Shown here piece by piece: positions 1-8,716 of a stretch of DNA of 64,000 bases. Each line of letters starts with the position of its first letter. Positions within the stretch are counted from its first letter, which is position 1. The notes beneath the pieces were generated by a model that worked only from the letters and a program-made list of their open reading frames with translations, did not search any database and was not told where the DNA came from. The translations under genes and the position numbers were made by a program. This DNA comes from Doryteuthis pealeii (lineage: Eukaryota; Mollusca; Cephalopoda; Myopsida; Loliginidae): assembly GCA_023376005.1 (NCBI GenBank), contig CM042148.1, forward strand, positions 69,458,739 through 69,522,738, given 5' to 3'.

Positions 1-27
1 ATTGCCATTACAGAACGCGCCTCAAAC

Positions 28-298
28 ATATGATATACGCTTCACAAACTAGCACGTTACCAAAATATTTCAAAACTTTTGCTTCAACCTAATAATCTTT
101 TAATTGTGCCTTACGTTACTAAAATATTGCAAAACTTTTGATTCAACCAATATTTTTGAATTGTGCCTCACGTTATCAAAATATTGCAAAACTTTTGACT
201 CACCCTAATAATTTTTGATTTCTGCATCACGTTACTAAAATATTGCAAAACATTTGAATCACCCTGTTACTTTTTGTATTGTACCTCACGTTATCAAA
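28..298. repeat. 59-bp minisatellite, about 4 units
   Basis: The phrase CACGTTAYYAAAATATTKCA recurs at 53, 112 (with TACG), 169, 228 and 287, a period of 57-59 bp. Each unit continues with CAAAACWTTTG, a CAACC/CACCC step and an AT-rich stretch ending TTGTGCCT. Units differ by scattered substitutions, so the array is not recent. No reading frame is conserved across units. Confidence 0.8.
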
Positions 299-361
299 AG
301 AAATGTCTTAACAGCGAGGCAATTTAGTATCAACCAATACATCTTTAAAATTTAAATTGAG

Positions 362-483
362 TAAGAAAGAGAGAGTTAAATCAATATTATTATACATTTT
401 ACATATTGAAGTATTTTACAATAGCTCTTCAGAAGCATATCAAACGTAATAATTAAATTATCATACTGTGGTATATCCACAGG
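362..483 (-). repeat. Interspersed repeat K (palindrome-tipped)
   Basis: Minus-strand copy of a family also found at 33987-34120, 45958-46085 and 58928-59116. The tip is CCTGTGGATATACCACAG, an inverted repeat (CTGTGG...CCACAG). It is followed by AATTTAATTATTACAA, AAGAGCTATTGC and AATCTTGATTTAACTCTC, running into pyrimidine tracts. Class unknown; no coding capacity. Confidence 0.6.
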
Positions 484-570
484 TTCTGTTCGTTAGAATT
501 AATACTTACGTGTCCCTCACCGAGCTTTTATGGCAGTCAATTCTTTCAGGCATGGATTCTGCTAAATAAA

Positions 571-785
571 TAAAGTAAAGTCGTCGGGTGGCATAGAGTC
601 GGTATCAGCTAGAAAGTGAGGAAGTCTATCCCCTTTTCACTCGCACTAGACCAAGGAGATTGTTTTTGCGTCTGAGGCGAAGCACCACACCTACCATCAG
701 CTTCTTACTTTACCGCACAGATCCCTGTGCTACTCATACGCTGAGAGCCGGTATCGAACCAGGAACCGTGAGGTACTAGCTGATA
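571..785 (-). mobile_element. SINE-A, tRNA-derived
   Basis: Copy of the commonest SINE here. In sense orientation the family starts with a tRNA-like head (GGTTAGCTCAGTCGGTAGAG, A box; TAGTTCGATACC, B box). A body follows containing ACTCAGCGTATGAGTAGCAC, GTAAAGTAAGGAGCTGATGG and CTCCTTGGTCTAGCGCTAG, ending CCGACGACTTTACTTTACTTA. This copy is reversed, with the head degraded at its right end. Confidence 0.75.
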
Positions 786-821
786 TGTCGAACTCCAGTC
801 GCGCTATTACGTTCACTTTCA

Positions 822-900
822 GACTGATACTCTTGGGAAATGTATGAACATATTTACCACCCGCCCCCACCTATAGGTTAGATTGTACCGCCACTATTCT
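822..900 (+). mobile_element. SINE-B fragment
   Basis: Short plus-strand piece of the SINE-B body, recognised by GATACTCTTGGGAAATGTATG and the degraded 'CCTATAGGTTAGAT' part of the 'AGCTATGGGTAAATAG' block. It has neither head nor tail. Confidence 0.45.
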
Positions 901-949
901 TATTCTTCTACATGTTTGATATGCCATAAACAAGGAAATCAAAACAAAC

Positions 950-1134
950 TAAACCAAGTTGAAGAGCCCAGTCTTCCCGACTATTTTACCCATAATTGGA
1001 GGGATAATAGTGGATGCATACCTTTCCCAAGGGCATTAGCGCTATGTGAAGTGCAAACAGCCTCGTCCAAGATTTGAACTCAGTTCGCTGTGTCTATTTC
1101 GTATGACAATAATCATTACATGACAAGCACCTCA

Positions 1135-1135
<1 letters not shown>
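950..1135 (-). mobile_element. SINE-B, tRNA-derived
   Basis: Reverse copy of SINE-B. In sense orientation the family has a tRNA-like head (GGTGTAATGGTTAGAG, A box; GAGTTCAAATCCTGGACG, B box). The body contains GCTAATACTCTTGGGAAAGG and CCAGCTATGGGTAAATAG, with a tail near TTGACCTTGTGTCGCATCC. Here the B-box region is CCAAGATTTGAACTCAGTTC in reverse. The copy abuts the (TCTA)n array, which starts at 1137. Confidence 0.7.
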
Positions 1136-1136
<1 letters not shown>

Positions 1137-1167
<31 letters not shown>

Positions 1168-1183
1168 GTCTCAGTCTATTCAC

Positions 1184-1221
<38 letters not shown>

Positions 1222-1235
1222 TTCAGTCTATTCAC

Positions 1236-1267
<32 letters not shown>

Positions 1268-1446
1268 CAGTCTGTTCACATCTATCTATCCATCTATTTA
1301 TCTCTATCTCAGTCTGTTCACATCTATCTATCCATCTATATCTCAGTCTGTTCACATCTATCTATCTATCTAATTCTGTTCACATCTATCTATCTATCTA
1401 TCTATCTTGTCTGTTCATATCTATCTAGCTATCGAGCTATCTATCA
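1137..1446. repeat. (TCTA)n array with CTCAGTCTRTTCACA motif
   Basis: Tetranucleotide array interrupted regularly by CTCAGTCTRTTCACATCTA, giving a higher-order structure rather than a pure microsatellite. Tyr-Leu-Ser-Ile repeat 'proteins' read from it are artefacts. Confidence 0.9.
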
Positions 1447-1506
1447 GGTTTACCTGTCATCTCTTTCGTCTCTCACTTTTCTCTCTCTCCTAACTCGATC
1501 TCGTTA
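1446..1506. repeat. Array-boundary motif, copy 1
   Basis: CAGGTTTACCTGTCATCTC, then TTTCGTCTCTCAC and CCTAACTCGATCTCGTT, closes the first (TCTA)n array. Almost the same 60 bp closes the second array at 2864-2925. Confidence 0.8.
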
Positions 1507-1526
1507 TCTTATTTTCCTATCTATCA

Positions 1527-1585
<59 letters not shown>

Positions 1586-1609
1586 TGTGTGTGTGTGTGC
1601 GCGCGCGCC
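1527..1609. repeat. (TA)n-(TG)n-(CG)n compound microsatellite
   Basis: About 23 bp of TA, then about 50 bp of TG, then a short CG run. Such purine-pyrimidine alternation can favour Z-DNA. Open frames here encode only Val-Cys repeats. Confidence 0.9.
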
Positions 1610-1639
1610 TGTGTCTTTGTCTGCAAATTTTATTTTCCT

Positions 1640-2003
1640 ATCTCATCATATTCATATCTATCTATCTATCTGTCTGTCTATCTATCTACCTATCTATCTC
1701 AATGTGTTCATATCTACCTATCTATATAACATACATCCGTGCTTAATGACATAAGATATCCCTAATTCCTGTATGCACCCACTCCCAAATGACCTTTCGG
1801 TAGAAAGAAACCTCGGCCGATTCTAGCAGAAAGGCTAGGTGATCGTTTATACGCATGCGCCGTCTGAGCGAGAAAAAAAATTCAGAATATACTCGACTTT
1901 CATTTTTTTCCCTTGCCGTTCATAATAAGGGAGGCGTTGTTACCCAATGCCCTTTGACATCATTCTTTTTCAACCTACTTCTTTCGAAGGTACTTTAACT
2001 CTT
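1640..2003. other. Short TCTA tract, then unassigned spacer
   Basis: 1650-1725 is a short imperfect TCTA/TCTG tract. 1726-2003 is ordinary unique-looking sequence in which I see no coding frame, RNA or repeat family. Confidence 0.5.
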
Positions 2004-2030
2004 TATCTATCTATCTCAGTCTAGTCACAC

Positions 2031-2068
<38 letters not shown>

Positions 2069-2124
2069 CAGTCTATTCACATCTATCTATCTATCAATTT
2101 CAGTCTGTTCACATCTATCTATCC

Positions 2125-2156
<32 letters not shown>

Positions 2157-2208
2157 CAGTCTATTCACATCTATCTATCTATCTATCTATCTATCTCAGT
2201 CTGTTCAC

Positions 2209-2244
<36 letters not shown>

Positions 2245-2258
2245 CAGTCTGTTCACAC

Positions 2259-2296
<38 letters not shown>

Positions 2297-2342
2297 CAGT
2301 CTATTCACACCTATCTATCTATCTATCTCAGTCTATTCACAC

Positions 2343-2382
<40 letters not shown>

Positions 2383-2385
2383 ATG

Positions 2386-2424
<39 letters not shown>

Positions 2425-2436
2425 CAGTCTGTTCAC

Positions 2437-2472
<36 letters not shown>

Positions 2473-2535
2473 CTCTATTCTTGTCTGTTCACATCTATCT
2501 ATCTATCTATCTATCTATCTATTCTTGTCTGTTCA

Positions 2536-2576
<41 letters not shown>

Positions 2577-2696
2577 CAGTCTATTCACGTCTATCTATCT
2601 ATCTATTTCAGTCTGTTTCACATCTATCTATCCATCTATCTATCTATCTATCTATCTCAGTCTGTTCACATCTATCTATCTATCTATCTATCTATC

Positions 2697-2737
<41 letters not shown>

Positions 2738-2750
2738 TCTTGTCTGTTCA

Positions 2751-2805
<55 letters not shown>

Positions 2806-2863
2806 TCTATTCTTGTCTGTTCATATCTATCTATCTGTCTATCTATCTATCTATCTATCTATC
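2004..2863. repeat. Long (TCTA)n array with higher-order motif
   Basis: About 860 bp of TCTA. It is interrupted by CTCAGTCTRTTCACATC in the left half and increasingly by TATTCTTGTCTGTTCATATC in the right half, so two diverged higher-order units share the array. The long hydrophobic open frames (for example 2383-2913) are repeat artefacts. Confidence 0.9.
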
Positions 2864-2925
2864 AGGTTTACCTGTCATCTCTTTCGTCTCTCTCACTTTT
2901 CTCTCTCTCCTAACTCGATCTCGTC
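2864..2925. repeat. Array-boundary motif, copy 2
   Basis: Second copy of the motif at 1446-1506 (CAGGTTTACCTGTCATCTC ... CTCGATCTCGT), about 1.42 kb downstream. It suggests that array plus boundary were duplicated as one unit. Confidence 0.8.
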
Positions 2926-3545
2926 GGCCTTCCCAGTACTGCGATCCTACCGTAGGCCACTGACAGCGGCTCTCGCGCGTGTCACTTGTTTACACTGAGA
3001 AAAAATAGGACTTTATTTGAATATATTGAGTTCTAAGGTGAATAGATGGCGAACTTTGAAATATTCCATCATGCAGGTAAAATATACCAAGAAGATTTGG
3101 TACAGCCGTTTGGACAATTTGGCAGGCAAAAGATTTAAATCTCTCACAGCGGCTCCCCGACCACTTCGATCCTACCCTAGACCACTGCTGCGCTTCTCAC
3201 GTGTCTCATGTTTACACTGAAAATAGGACTTTATTTTGAATAGAAAGCGTTCTAAGGTGAATAGATGGTAAATTTTGAAATATACAGGTAAAAATACCAA
3301 GAAAATTTGGTACAGCCGTTTGGAAAATTTGGTTGGCAAAGGGTTAAGCCCCTCACAGCGGTTCTCCCACTACTGTGATCCCACCGCAAACCGCTGATGG
3401 TTAGTAGATTATAACTGTGAAGAAGGACACAGGTTACAATGATAATAGGAATGTATTTGAATAGAATGAGTTCTGAGGTGAATAGATAGTGAACTTTTAA
3501 ATATCCCGTCATACAAGTTAAAATATTTAAAAAAAAATTGCTACA
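2926..3545. repeat. Repeat H, three tandem ~210-225 bp units
   Basis: Three diverged units start near 2926, 3141 and 3350. Each carries TGCGATCCTACCGTA-like, ATAGGACTTTATTTGAATA, GTTCTAAGGTGAATAGATGG and AAATTTGGTACAGCCGTTTGG. Single units recur at 35265-35490 and 47225-47470. The units are non-coding; class unknown. Confidence 0.7.
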
Positions 3546-4636
3546 GTCGTGGCGTAACTATCTACATTAATTATAACAAAAATAAGAAAAATGATCGATA
3601 TATCAGAATAATCACCTAACTATCTTTTCACGATCTTCGATTCTCAGTAGATGCCCCATATTGGGACCACTATGATCTCTGTCCGTTCTTCTATATCTTA
3701 TTATAATGGAGATTCAGTGTATATCTCTCTGTAACCGAAACTACGTCACTGCTTACGTCACAATACTCCCAGGAATAGCATAGGTTTATCAATGAGTATT
3801 TAATTTATAGTTAAAATCATTAATACATAGAATAAATCTTATTTATTAATGATTCCTCTATGAAAATCCGAGTTAGATTTGCCTCAAAACAGCCCATGTT
3901 ATTAGTGCGTTTAAATCCTGCAATACGTGTCCCCTCATTAATACATAGCCCTCAAAACAGCCATGTTATTAATGCGTTTAAAATCCTGCAATATGTCCCA
4001 AAGAAATAAAGGTTTACATAATATATGGTGTTATTAATTTTCATCCTGGTTTTAACAAAACCAGGTTTAATAAATAATTACTTAGTGTTATTGATCTCTA
4101 ATATTATTGTTTTTATTCTTCAACGTATTAAAATCAATCCTATGGATGATTTTATATTGAAACCAATTAAAATATAATTAAAGTGTAATCTTTTTATATG
4201 CGTTCTTATTTAGTTTTGTTAGTCTTTCTAATTTACTATATTTCATTACATTAAAACTGAAATACTTACGCCCACAGGGCACTATTCTTGCTAGTTTATA
4301 TAACATACATTGTAACATTTTTTCCTTTGTGTTTTCGTAACTTCCTGAGTCAAAGTTCTACAATATTCCTGTCCAGGATTGGACATCTTTTTTATCAGAA
4401 ATTCTGGTTGTCATAGGTTTTTTAATTCCAAATTTAGTCCTCTTTAATTTTTGTAGCAAGTACTATGATTGGTTAGTTTTATGGCATGTCAACTCTTGTT
4501 GGATTATTTAATGCCAAAGTCAGTTTCCCTTTATTTTATTTTCAAGCAATATGATAGTTGATTTTATGGCATGTCAGCCTTTGGGTTATTCAAGGCTGAA
4601 GCCAGTCTTTCTTCAAGCAGTTATATAGTTTCAATT
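3546..4636. other. Unassigned AT-rich stretch with 57-bp duplication
   Basis: No gene recognised. CCTCAAAACAGCC to CCTGCAATACGTGTCCC (about 3892-3943) is repeated at about 3949-4000 with few changes, a 57-bp tandem duplication. At 4455-4600 two 'TATGGCATGTCARC' heads resemble the A-rich-tail end of the ~600-bp retroposon family, but the rest is lost. Confidence 0.5.
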
Positions 4637-4655
4637 AACTAATCCTATTTAGTAA
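4637..4655. repeat. Target-site duplication, left
   Basis: AACTAATCCTATTTAGTAA matches 4951-4969 (AACTAACCCTATTTAGTAA), one mismatch in 19. It brackets the RP280 element between them. Confidence 0.85.
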
Positions 4656-4950
4656 AACGCACTAACAACCCGTCCTTCGGGACGGGGGTCCGGTGGCTTC
4701 AGACACTGAACCTGTGTGTTAAATTAACGGCGTGATCCCATGGTATACTACCCCAGGCAACACCCGACCACTTGATTTAAAGGGACAGGGCTGGGTTTAT
4801 TGCCCAGTGCCTGAGGCACCCCCTTGAGGGGGAATGCCGACGGGATCCACGTATTTTTTGCACCGCCACCCATGAGCCTCGGTTCGTGGGTGGTCCCACA
4901 TTAATAGGGCCTTGTGCCTAACCCGTACACGTGGGGTACGTGATAAATAC
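4656..4950. mobile_element. RP280 retroposon, copy 1 (295 bp)
   Basis: Bounded by the 19-bp duplication and related throughout to 15176-15447. Shared blocks include GGTGGCTTCAGAC-like, GGGCTGGGTTTATTGCCCAG, TGAGGCACCCCCTTGAGGGG, GCCGACGGGATCCACGTATT, GGTTCGTGGGTGGTCCCACA and TAGGGCCTTGTGCCTAACCC. It contains several short inverted repeats and no open frame. The long target duplication points to LINE-type retrotransposition. Family name unknown. Confidence 0.75.
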
Positions 4951-4969
4951 AACTAACCCTATTTAGTAA

Positions 4970-5442
4970 TAGTCACGGTGGGAAATCGTGCAAGAGGTTA
5001 AAAGTTGGCCATGCTGACAAATAGTATATGCACAAACCAGAATCTACCTGAGAAAATGAGAGGCATACAATTCTCTGGGAATTTGAGATAAAAACAGATC
5101 ACTCAGTCCTGTCCAGAAGACCAGACCTAGAGTTAATTGACAAAAGAAGAAGAAAATAACTTGTCATCTCGTGGATTTTGCTGTTAGAATAAAAAAAAAG
5201 AAAAAAAAAAAAGAAAAAAGAAAAGAGAAACGATAGACAAATACTTGGATCTTGCCAGAAAGCTGAAAAAGTTGGGGAACATAAAGGTAAGCGTGATACC
5301 AATTGTAGTTGGAGCACTTGGAACGGTCCTCAAGAACTTGGAAAATAAACTGGGGGAGTTAGAAATTAAAGGTAGAAGCGAGACCATCCATACCACAGCA
5401 CAGTTAAAATCAGTTAGAATACTTAGAATAATCCTGGAGAAG
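4970..5442 (+). mobile_element. REL-endonuclease LINE 3' fragment (R4/Dong-like)
   Basis: Sense copy of the C-terminal part of a non-LTR retrotransposon. It contains a 'YMHKP...' region, then RRPDLEL, then TCHLVDFAV, interrupted by an A-rich expansion at about 5191-5227. KYLDLARKLKKLGNIKVSVI and PIVVGALGTV follow, then LEIKGRSETIHTTAQLKSVR. RPD...VDFA resembles the catalytic core of the restriction-like endonuclease of the R2/R4/NeSL group. The copy stops before the usual 3' end. A dead fragment. Confidence 0.75.
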
Positions 5443-5582
5443 GGTACTTTGGTATGTGAACTGGTTCCAAATAAATATAATCTACTTGATTCATCGATTA
5501 AGTCTTCCCATACTTTATAATGTACTAGTAAAATTTCCAAAGTTGTCGGTTTAAGTAGTACCATTATTGTTCTTCAGTATGG

Positions 5583-5651
5583 ATGGCTTTGACATTAAAT
5601 AACCCACGAAAGTTGATATGCCCTTAAACAAAGAAACCAAACCAAACCAAT
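5583..5651 (+). mobile_element. RP600-related tail fragment
   Basis: Reverse of the TTGGTTTGGTTTCTTTG / CATATCAACCTTYGTGGGTT end seen at 34843 and 46844. It is only the A/C-rich 3' end (AAACCAAACCAAACCAA) with about 50 bp of body. Confidence 0.5.
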
Positions 5652-5695
5652 TGGGGTTTGGCTACAATTCAGCCATTACTTCATCGATTGAAAAA

Positions 5696-5946
5696 TACCG
5701 TTTCCCCGAAAATAAGACCTGCCTGCAAAATAAGACTTACCGTGATTTTTCAGGATGATCTTAATGTAAGCCCCACTCTAAAATTAAGCCCTTGTTGAAA
5801 GCGACAGACAGTTGATAGAAATTAGCATTCTTCACAATCACATCATGCGTTGCAAACACTCGACATCCCCCGAAAATAAGCTCTATTGTTATATTTCAGA
5901 GTGAAAATTAATATAAACTATGTCTTATTTTCGGGGGAAACAGGGT
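5696..5946. mobile_element. ~247-bp MITE with GTTTCCCCGAAAATAAGAC ends
   Basis: The left end CCGTTTCCCCGAAAATAAGA (5698) is mirrored by TCTTATTTTCGGGGGAAACAGG ending at 5944. Internal CCCCGAAAATAAG repeats occur at about 5872-5881. TA dinucleotides border both ends. There is no transposase frame, so the element is non-autonomous. Similar ends occur in DNA transposons of many animals, but I could not assign the superfamily. Confidence 0.7.
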
Positions 5947-6149
5947 AATACTGTATGATCTTGAGGGAAGTTGAAATACAGTTACAAAGTGAGTGGTATT
6001 TTTTTTATTATCACAGGTCTGATTTTTTTCCTTTCTTTTCCTATGTAGAACCTATCGTTATCTCTTCATCTTCTTGCCTAACAGACATTTTGTAGAGAAC
6101 CCGCAACCCAACAACGTGGTGTCAAAAAACCACTGGTTAAAATATGACT

Positions 6150-6153
6150 AGGA

Positions 6154-6200
<47 letters not shown>

Positions 6201-7098
6201 GTATATATATATATATATATAAGTAGGTGAAACTGATCCTGGATGAAACGACATAAATTGTTGATCACAAACTTAACGGAAAGCTGTCTGCATTCTAAAT
6301 CGTTTGCCCAACTCCTAACCCCACACCTTCTAACGTCTCTTACATCTGCAGTTGCCCCAGTCCCTTCAGCTGGGTCACGTGACCCGGTGGCTGCTGCCGC
6401 CGTCGACTAAACTCATTCCTCTTAGAGCCCCCCTTCCCTCCCCTCACCGACTGACTGCTGAGTGGGTTGCCCAAAATAAATAGGTTTCCATAGGACCCAA
6501 CAAATTTCGACACCAGCTTAATCAAGAGCTACCGCAGATCCCCACACCACATAGCGTATTATCTCCCCCCCACACACACCAAGCAGGCGTAGTTAGTATG
6601 CCCTTGTTCTGGTTCATCAGTCAGATGGACCCCATTGGCCCCACCAAACCTTGTTATATCAATTTGCTAATCAGAGCGTTTAAACTATAATTGTTTACGA
6701 AGGATTATTATTATTACTTACATGGAACAATATAAAAAAAAGTTTGATAAAAAATGATTGTAAAGGAACGTTGAAAATATAATTATGGTTATGATCAAAC
6801 ATTTACAAATTAATCAAATTTCAGCATTAAAAAAGCACCTACAGGAAGCATCACCTTTTGTTTGCACCCATTGCACCAGAGACTGCCATTCGAGGATCGG
6901 TCTGTTCGGCCACTCACCTGGCTGTAAGTGAGTGAAAAAACAAAAAAAAAAAACAACAAACAGAAAAAAAAAAAAAACAACAGAAAAACAACAAAACAGA
7001 AAAAAAAAACCCAGAAAAAAACAACAAACCATCAAAACAAAAAAACAAACAAAACAATAAAAAAACTACGCCATCGTCTAAAATAGACGGAAGGTTGC

Positions 7099-7104
<6 letters not shown>
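6150..7104. other. (TA)n, unassigned sequence, A-rich tracts
   Basis: 6160-6222 is (TA)n. 6223-6920 has no recognised gene; it includes a C-rich stretch at 6330-6640. 6930-7070 is A-rich with CA interruptions. Open frames in the A-rich part encode poly-Phe/Val/Lys artefacts. Confidence 0.5.
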
Positions 7105-7140
<36 letters not shown>

Positions 7141-7637
7141 ATATATATATAGGGAATAAACCCAGAAAACAAATCAGGAGCCGGAGTCCCTAAGGTGGTG
7201 TGATGCTGAAATCCAGTATTATCCATCAACTCCTGCGACACTACCGTTGCCAAACCGTATTGGTACCTTACCTTTCCTTTGGATGACAGCGGCAGTGTGG
7301 AGAGGGGGGGGATTTGCTGCATGGGCAACAGTTTATCCTCCATATGACCCCCCAGGATATGTAGTTCAAATTAAAAAAAAAAAAAAAACGAAAGAACAAC
7401 AACAACAACAACAAAAAAAAAACAACGAATAAGAAAACGCCCCCCCCCAAAAAAAAAAAAAACGCAAAAACAAAAAATAAAACAACAAACTTTGACACTA
7501 CCAGTAATTTATTCTTAATATTTCGAGATAAGATTTCTGAAACTGAAGCTATTGTTAGTGACCGTCCACTCTGTTATTGTGTCTTATATCTTCCAAATTC
7601 TCTGCGTGTGTGTTTATGTGTATGTGTCTGTTCAACA
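7105..7637. other. (TA)n and unassigned sequence
   Basis: (TA)n at 7105-7152, then about 220 bp of normal composition (7153-7370). A minus-strand frame there reads ...KGKVRYQYGLATVVSQELMD..., which I do not recognise and which ends in TA repeat. A-rich tracts follow at 7371-7490, then unassigned sequence. Confidence 0.4.
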
Positions 7638-7656
7638 ATATATATAGTGGTACCTT

Positions 7657-7850
7657 AGCTAATATCCTTGGGAAAGGTATGAATCCTACTCTCCCTCCAG
7701 CTATGGGTAAATAATAGGGCAGAATAGGCTCTTTAACCTTGGTGAGGCAACCGGTCTAGGAGAAGGAAAACTCTGAATTCAAACCTGCTGAACTCCTCTT
7801 AAGAAATTGACCTTGTGTCGCATCCTGCTCGTGCGGAGGGGTTGGTAAAT
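7657..7850 (+). mobile_element. SINE-B, 5'-truncated, with perfect 19-bp target duplication
   Basis: Starts within the body (GCTAATATCCTTGGGAAAGG), so it lacks the tRNA-like head, and ends GTGCGGAGGGGTTGGTAAAT. ATATATATAGTGGTACCTT occurs exactly at 7638-7656 and 7851-7869. The target was the end of a different repeat (TAGTGGTACCTTGACTTA). 5' truncation with a long duplication fits LINE-driven insertion. Confidence 0.85.
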
Positions 7851-7858
7851 ATATATAT

Positions 7859-7925
7859 AGTGGTACCTTGACTTATGAGTGTCCCAACTTACGAGTTTTT
7901 CGAGTTACGAGCCACCACTCTCTAG
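7859..7925 (+). mobile_element. Terminus of a DNA transposon or MITE (AGTGGTACCTTGACTTA)
   Basis: AGTGGTACCTTGACTTATGA, then ACTTACGAGTTTTTCGAG and TTACGAGCCACC: direct and inverted ACGAG/CTTAC steps typical of terminal repeats of pogo/Tc1-like MITEs. It is preceded by TA. No matching right end is visible; the RP600 element starts about 40 bp further on. Superfamily uncertain. Confidence 0.4.
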
Positions 7926-7964
7926 ATTATTCACTTTGTGTTGAGACTAAAATTTGCATTATGA

Positions 7965-8427
7965 ACCTAACAGATGCTACCAATCCAGGTCAGAGTAGAC
8001 CTAGGAGTAATGGCAACGAAGAGGTAATCCACATTTCACAGAGCTCCAAAATTTGAGTTTCACCATCAGATACAGTTTAACATCATACCTACAAAGCCAA
8101 GACCCTCAAGCACCGCCTTCTAGCACATATATGATAAACAGGATTAGGGGTCTGCCATTACTGCAATAAGGTAGGGACAATCATATAGATGCTAGGACTA
8201 CACGTGAACAGCCGATTGATCAGAGGGAGTCTCACTGACCGCCCGTTTATCCCAAGTTAGAGCCAAAGTGGAGCGTTCCTTGTCATGGACTGCTTAGTCA
8301 CCAGGGTTCCATCCTTAAGTATCATGGGTCGCTAACCACGGCCAACAGGTGGCCTTATTGAGGGGATCGTACCCCTCTGCAGAGGCGCAGTCGGTGTATT
8401 CTAAAGCCCCAACCGATAAGGCTTGAC
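7965..8427 (-). mobile_element. RP600 retroposon, diverged partial copy
   Basis: Contains most conserved RP600 blocks: GGTCAGAGTAGACCTAGGAG, CACATATATGATAAA, GGGACAATCATATAGATGCTA, GCCGATTGATCAGAGGG, CACGGCCAACAGGTGGCC and CCCCTCTGCAGAGGCGCAGT. The TTGG-rich terminus is missing and divergence is high, so this is an older insertion than the copies at 31186 and 62436. Confidence 0.7.
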
Positions 8428-8527
8428 TAATTAGGATCTACATTTAAAACCAAATCTTAGTCTCATTTTCATAGCCAGCTTCAATATGATGTATGATGTA
8501 CCGTCTTTGCTGGGTTATGGCCATACA

Positions 8528-8624
8528 TACTTAGCGTAACGGTTATCGTCGTAGGAAATGTAATCGGCGACCCGAGTTCAAATCCTGGACAAGGCTGTTA
8601 GTATTTCAATTCGGGCTAATCCCT
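8528..8624 (+). mobile_element. SINE-B head fragment
   Basis: tRNA-like head with GTAACGGTTATCG (A box region) and GAGTTCAAATCCTGGAC (B box), plus the first bases of the body. It is cut at the junction with LINE sequence near 8625. Confidence 0.6.
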
Positions 8625-8716
8625 TAGCAAGTTCTCTTCTTATTAATCAACTCTAGGTCTGGTCTCCTTGTCGGAATTAGGGGATACATCTGTATCATAA
8701 AATCCCAGAGAATCTA
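8625..8716 (-). mobile_element. LINE fragment (endonuclease region)
   Basis: Minus-strand piece of the REL-endonuclease LINE (AAGTTCTCTTCTTATTAATC, AGGTCTGGTCTCCTTG, ATCCCAGAGAAT), the region encoding RRPDLVLINKK. It is separated by ATTATTATT from the LINE 3' end that follows. Confidence 0.65.

Noticed and set aside
1547..1754. Val-Cys repeat peptides
   Set aside because: Translation of (TG)n.
1090..2998. Tyr-Leu-Ser-Ile repeat proteins
   Set aside because: Direct translation of (TCTA)n in three frames.
5184..5564. Minus-strand 126-codon gene, and similar plus-strand frames over minus LINE copies (22147-22431, 55673-55972)
   Set aside because: Antisense shadows of the LINE C-terminal coding region.
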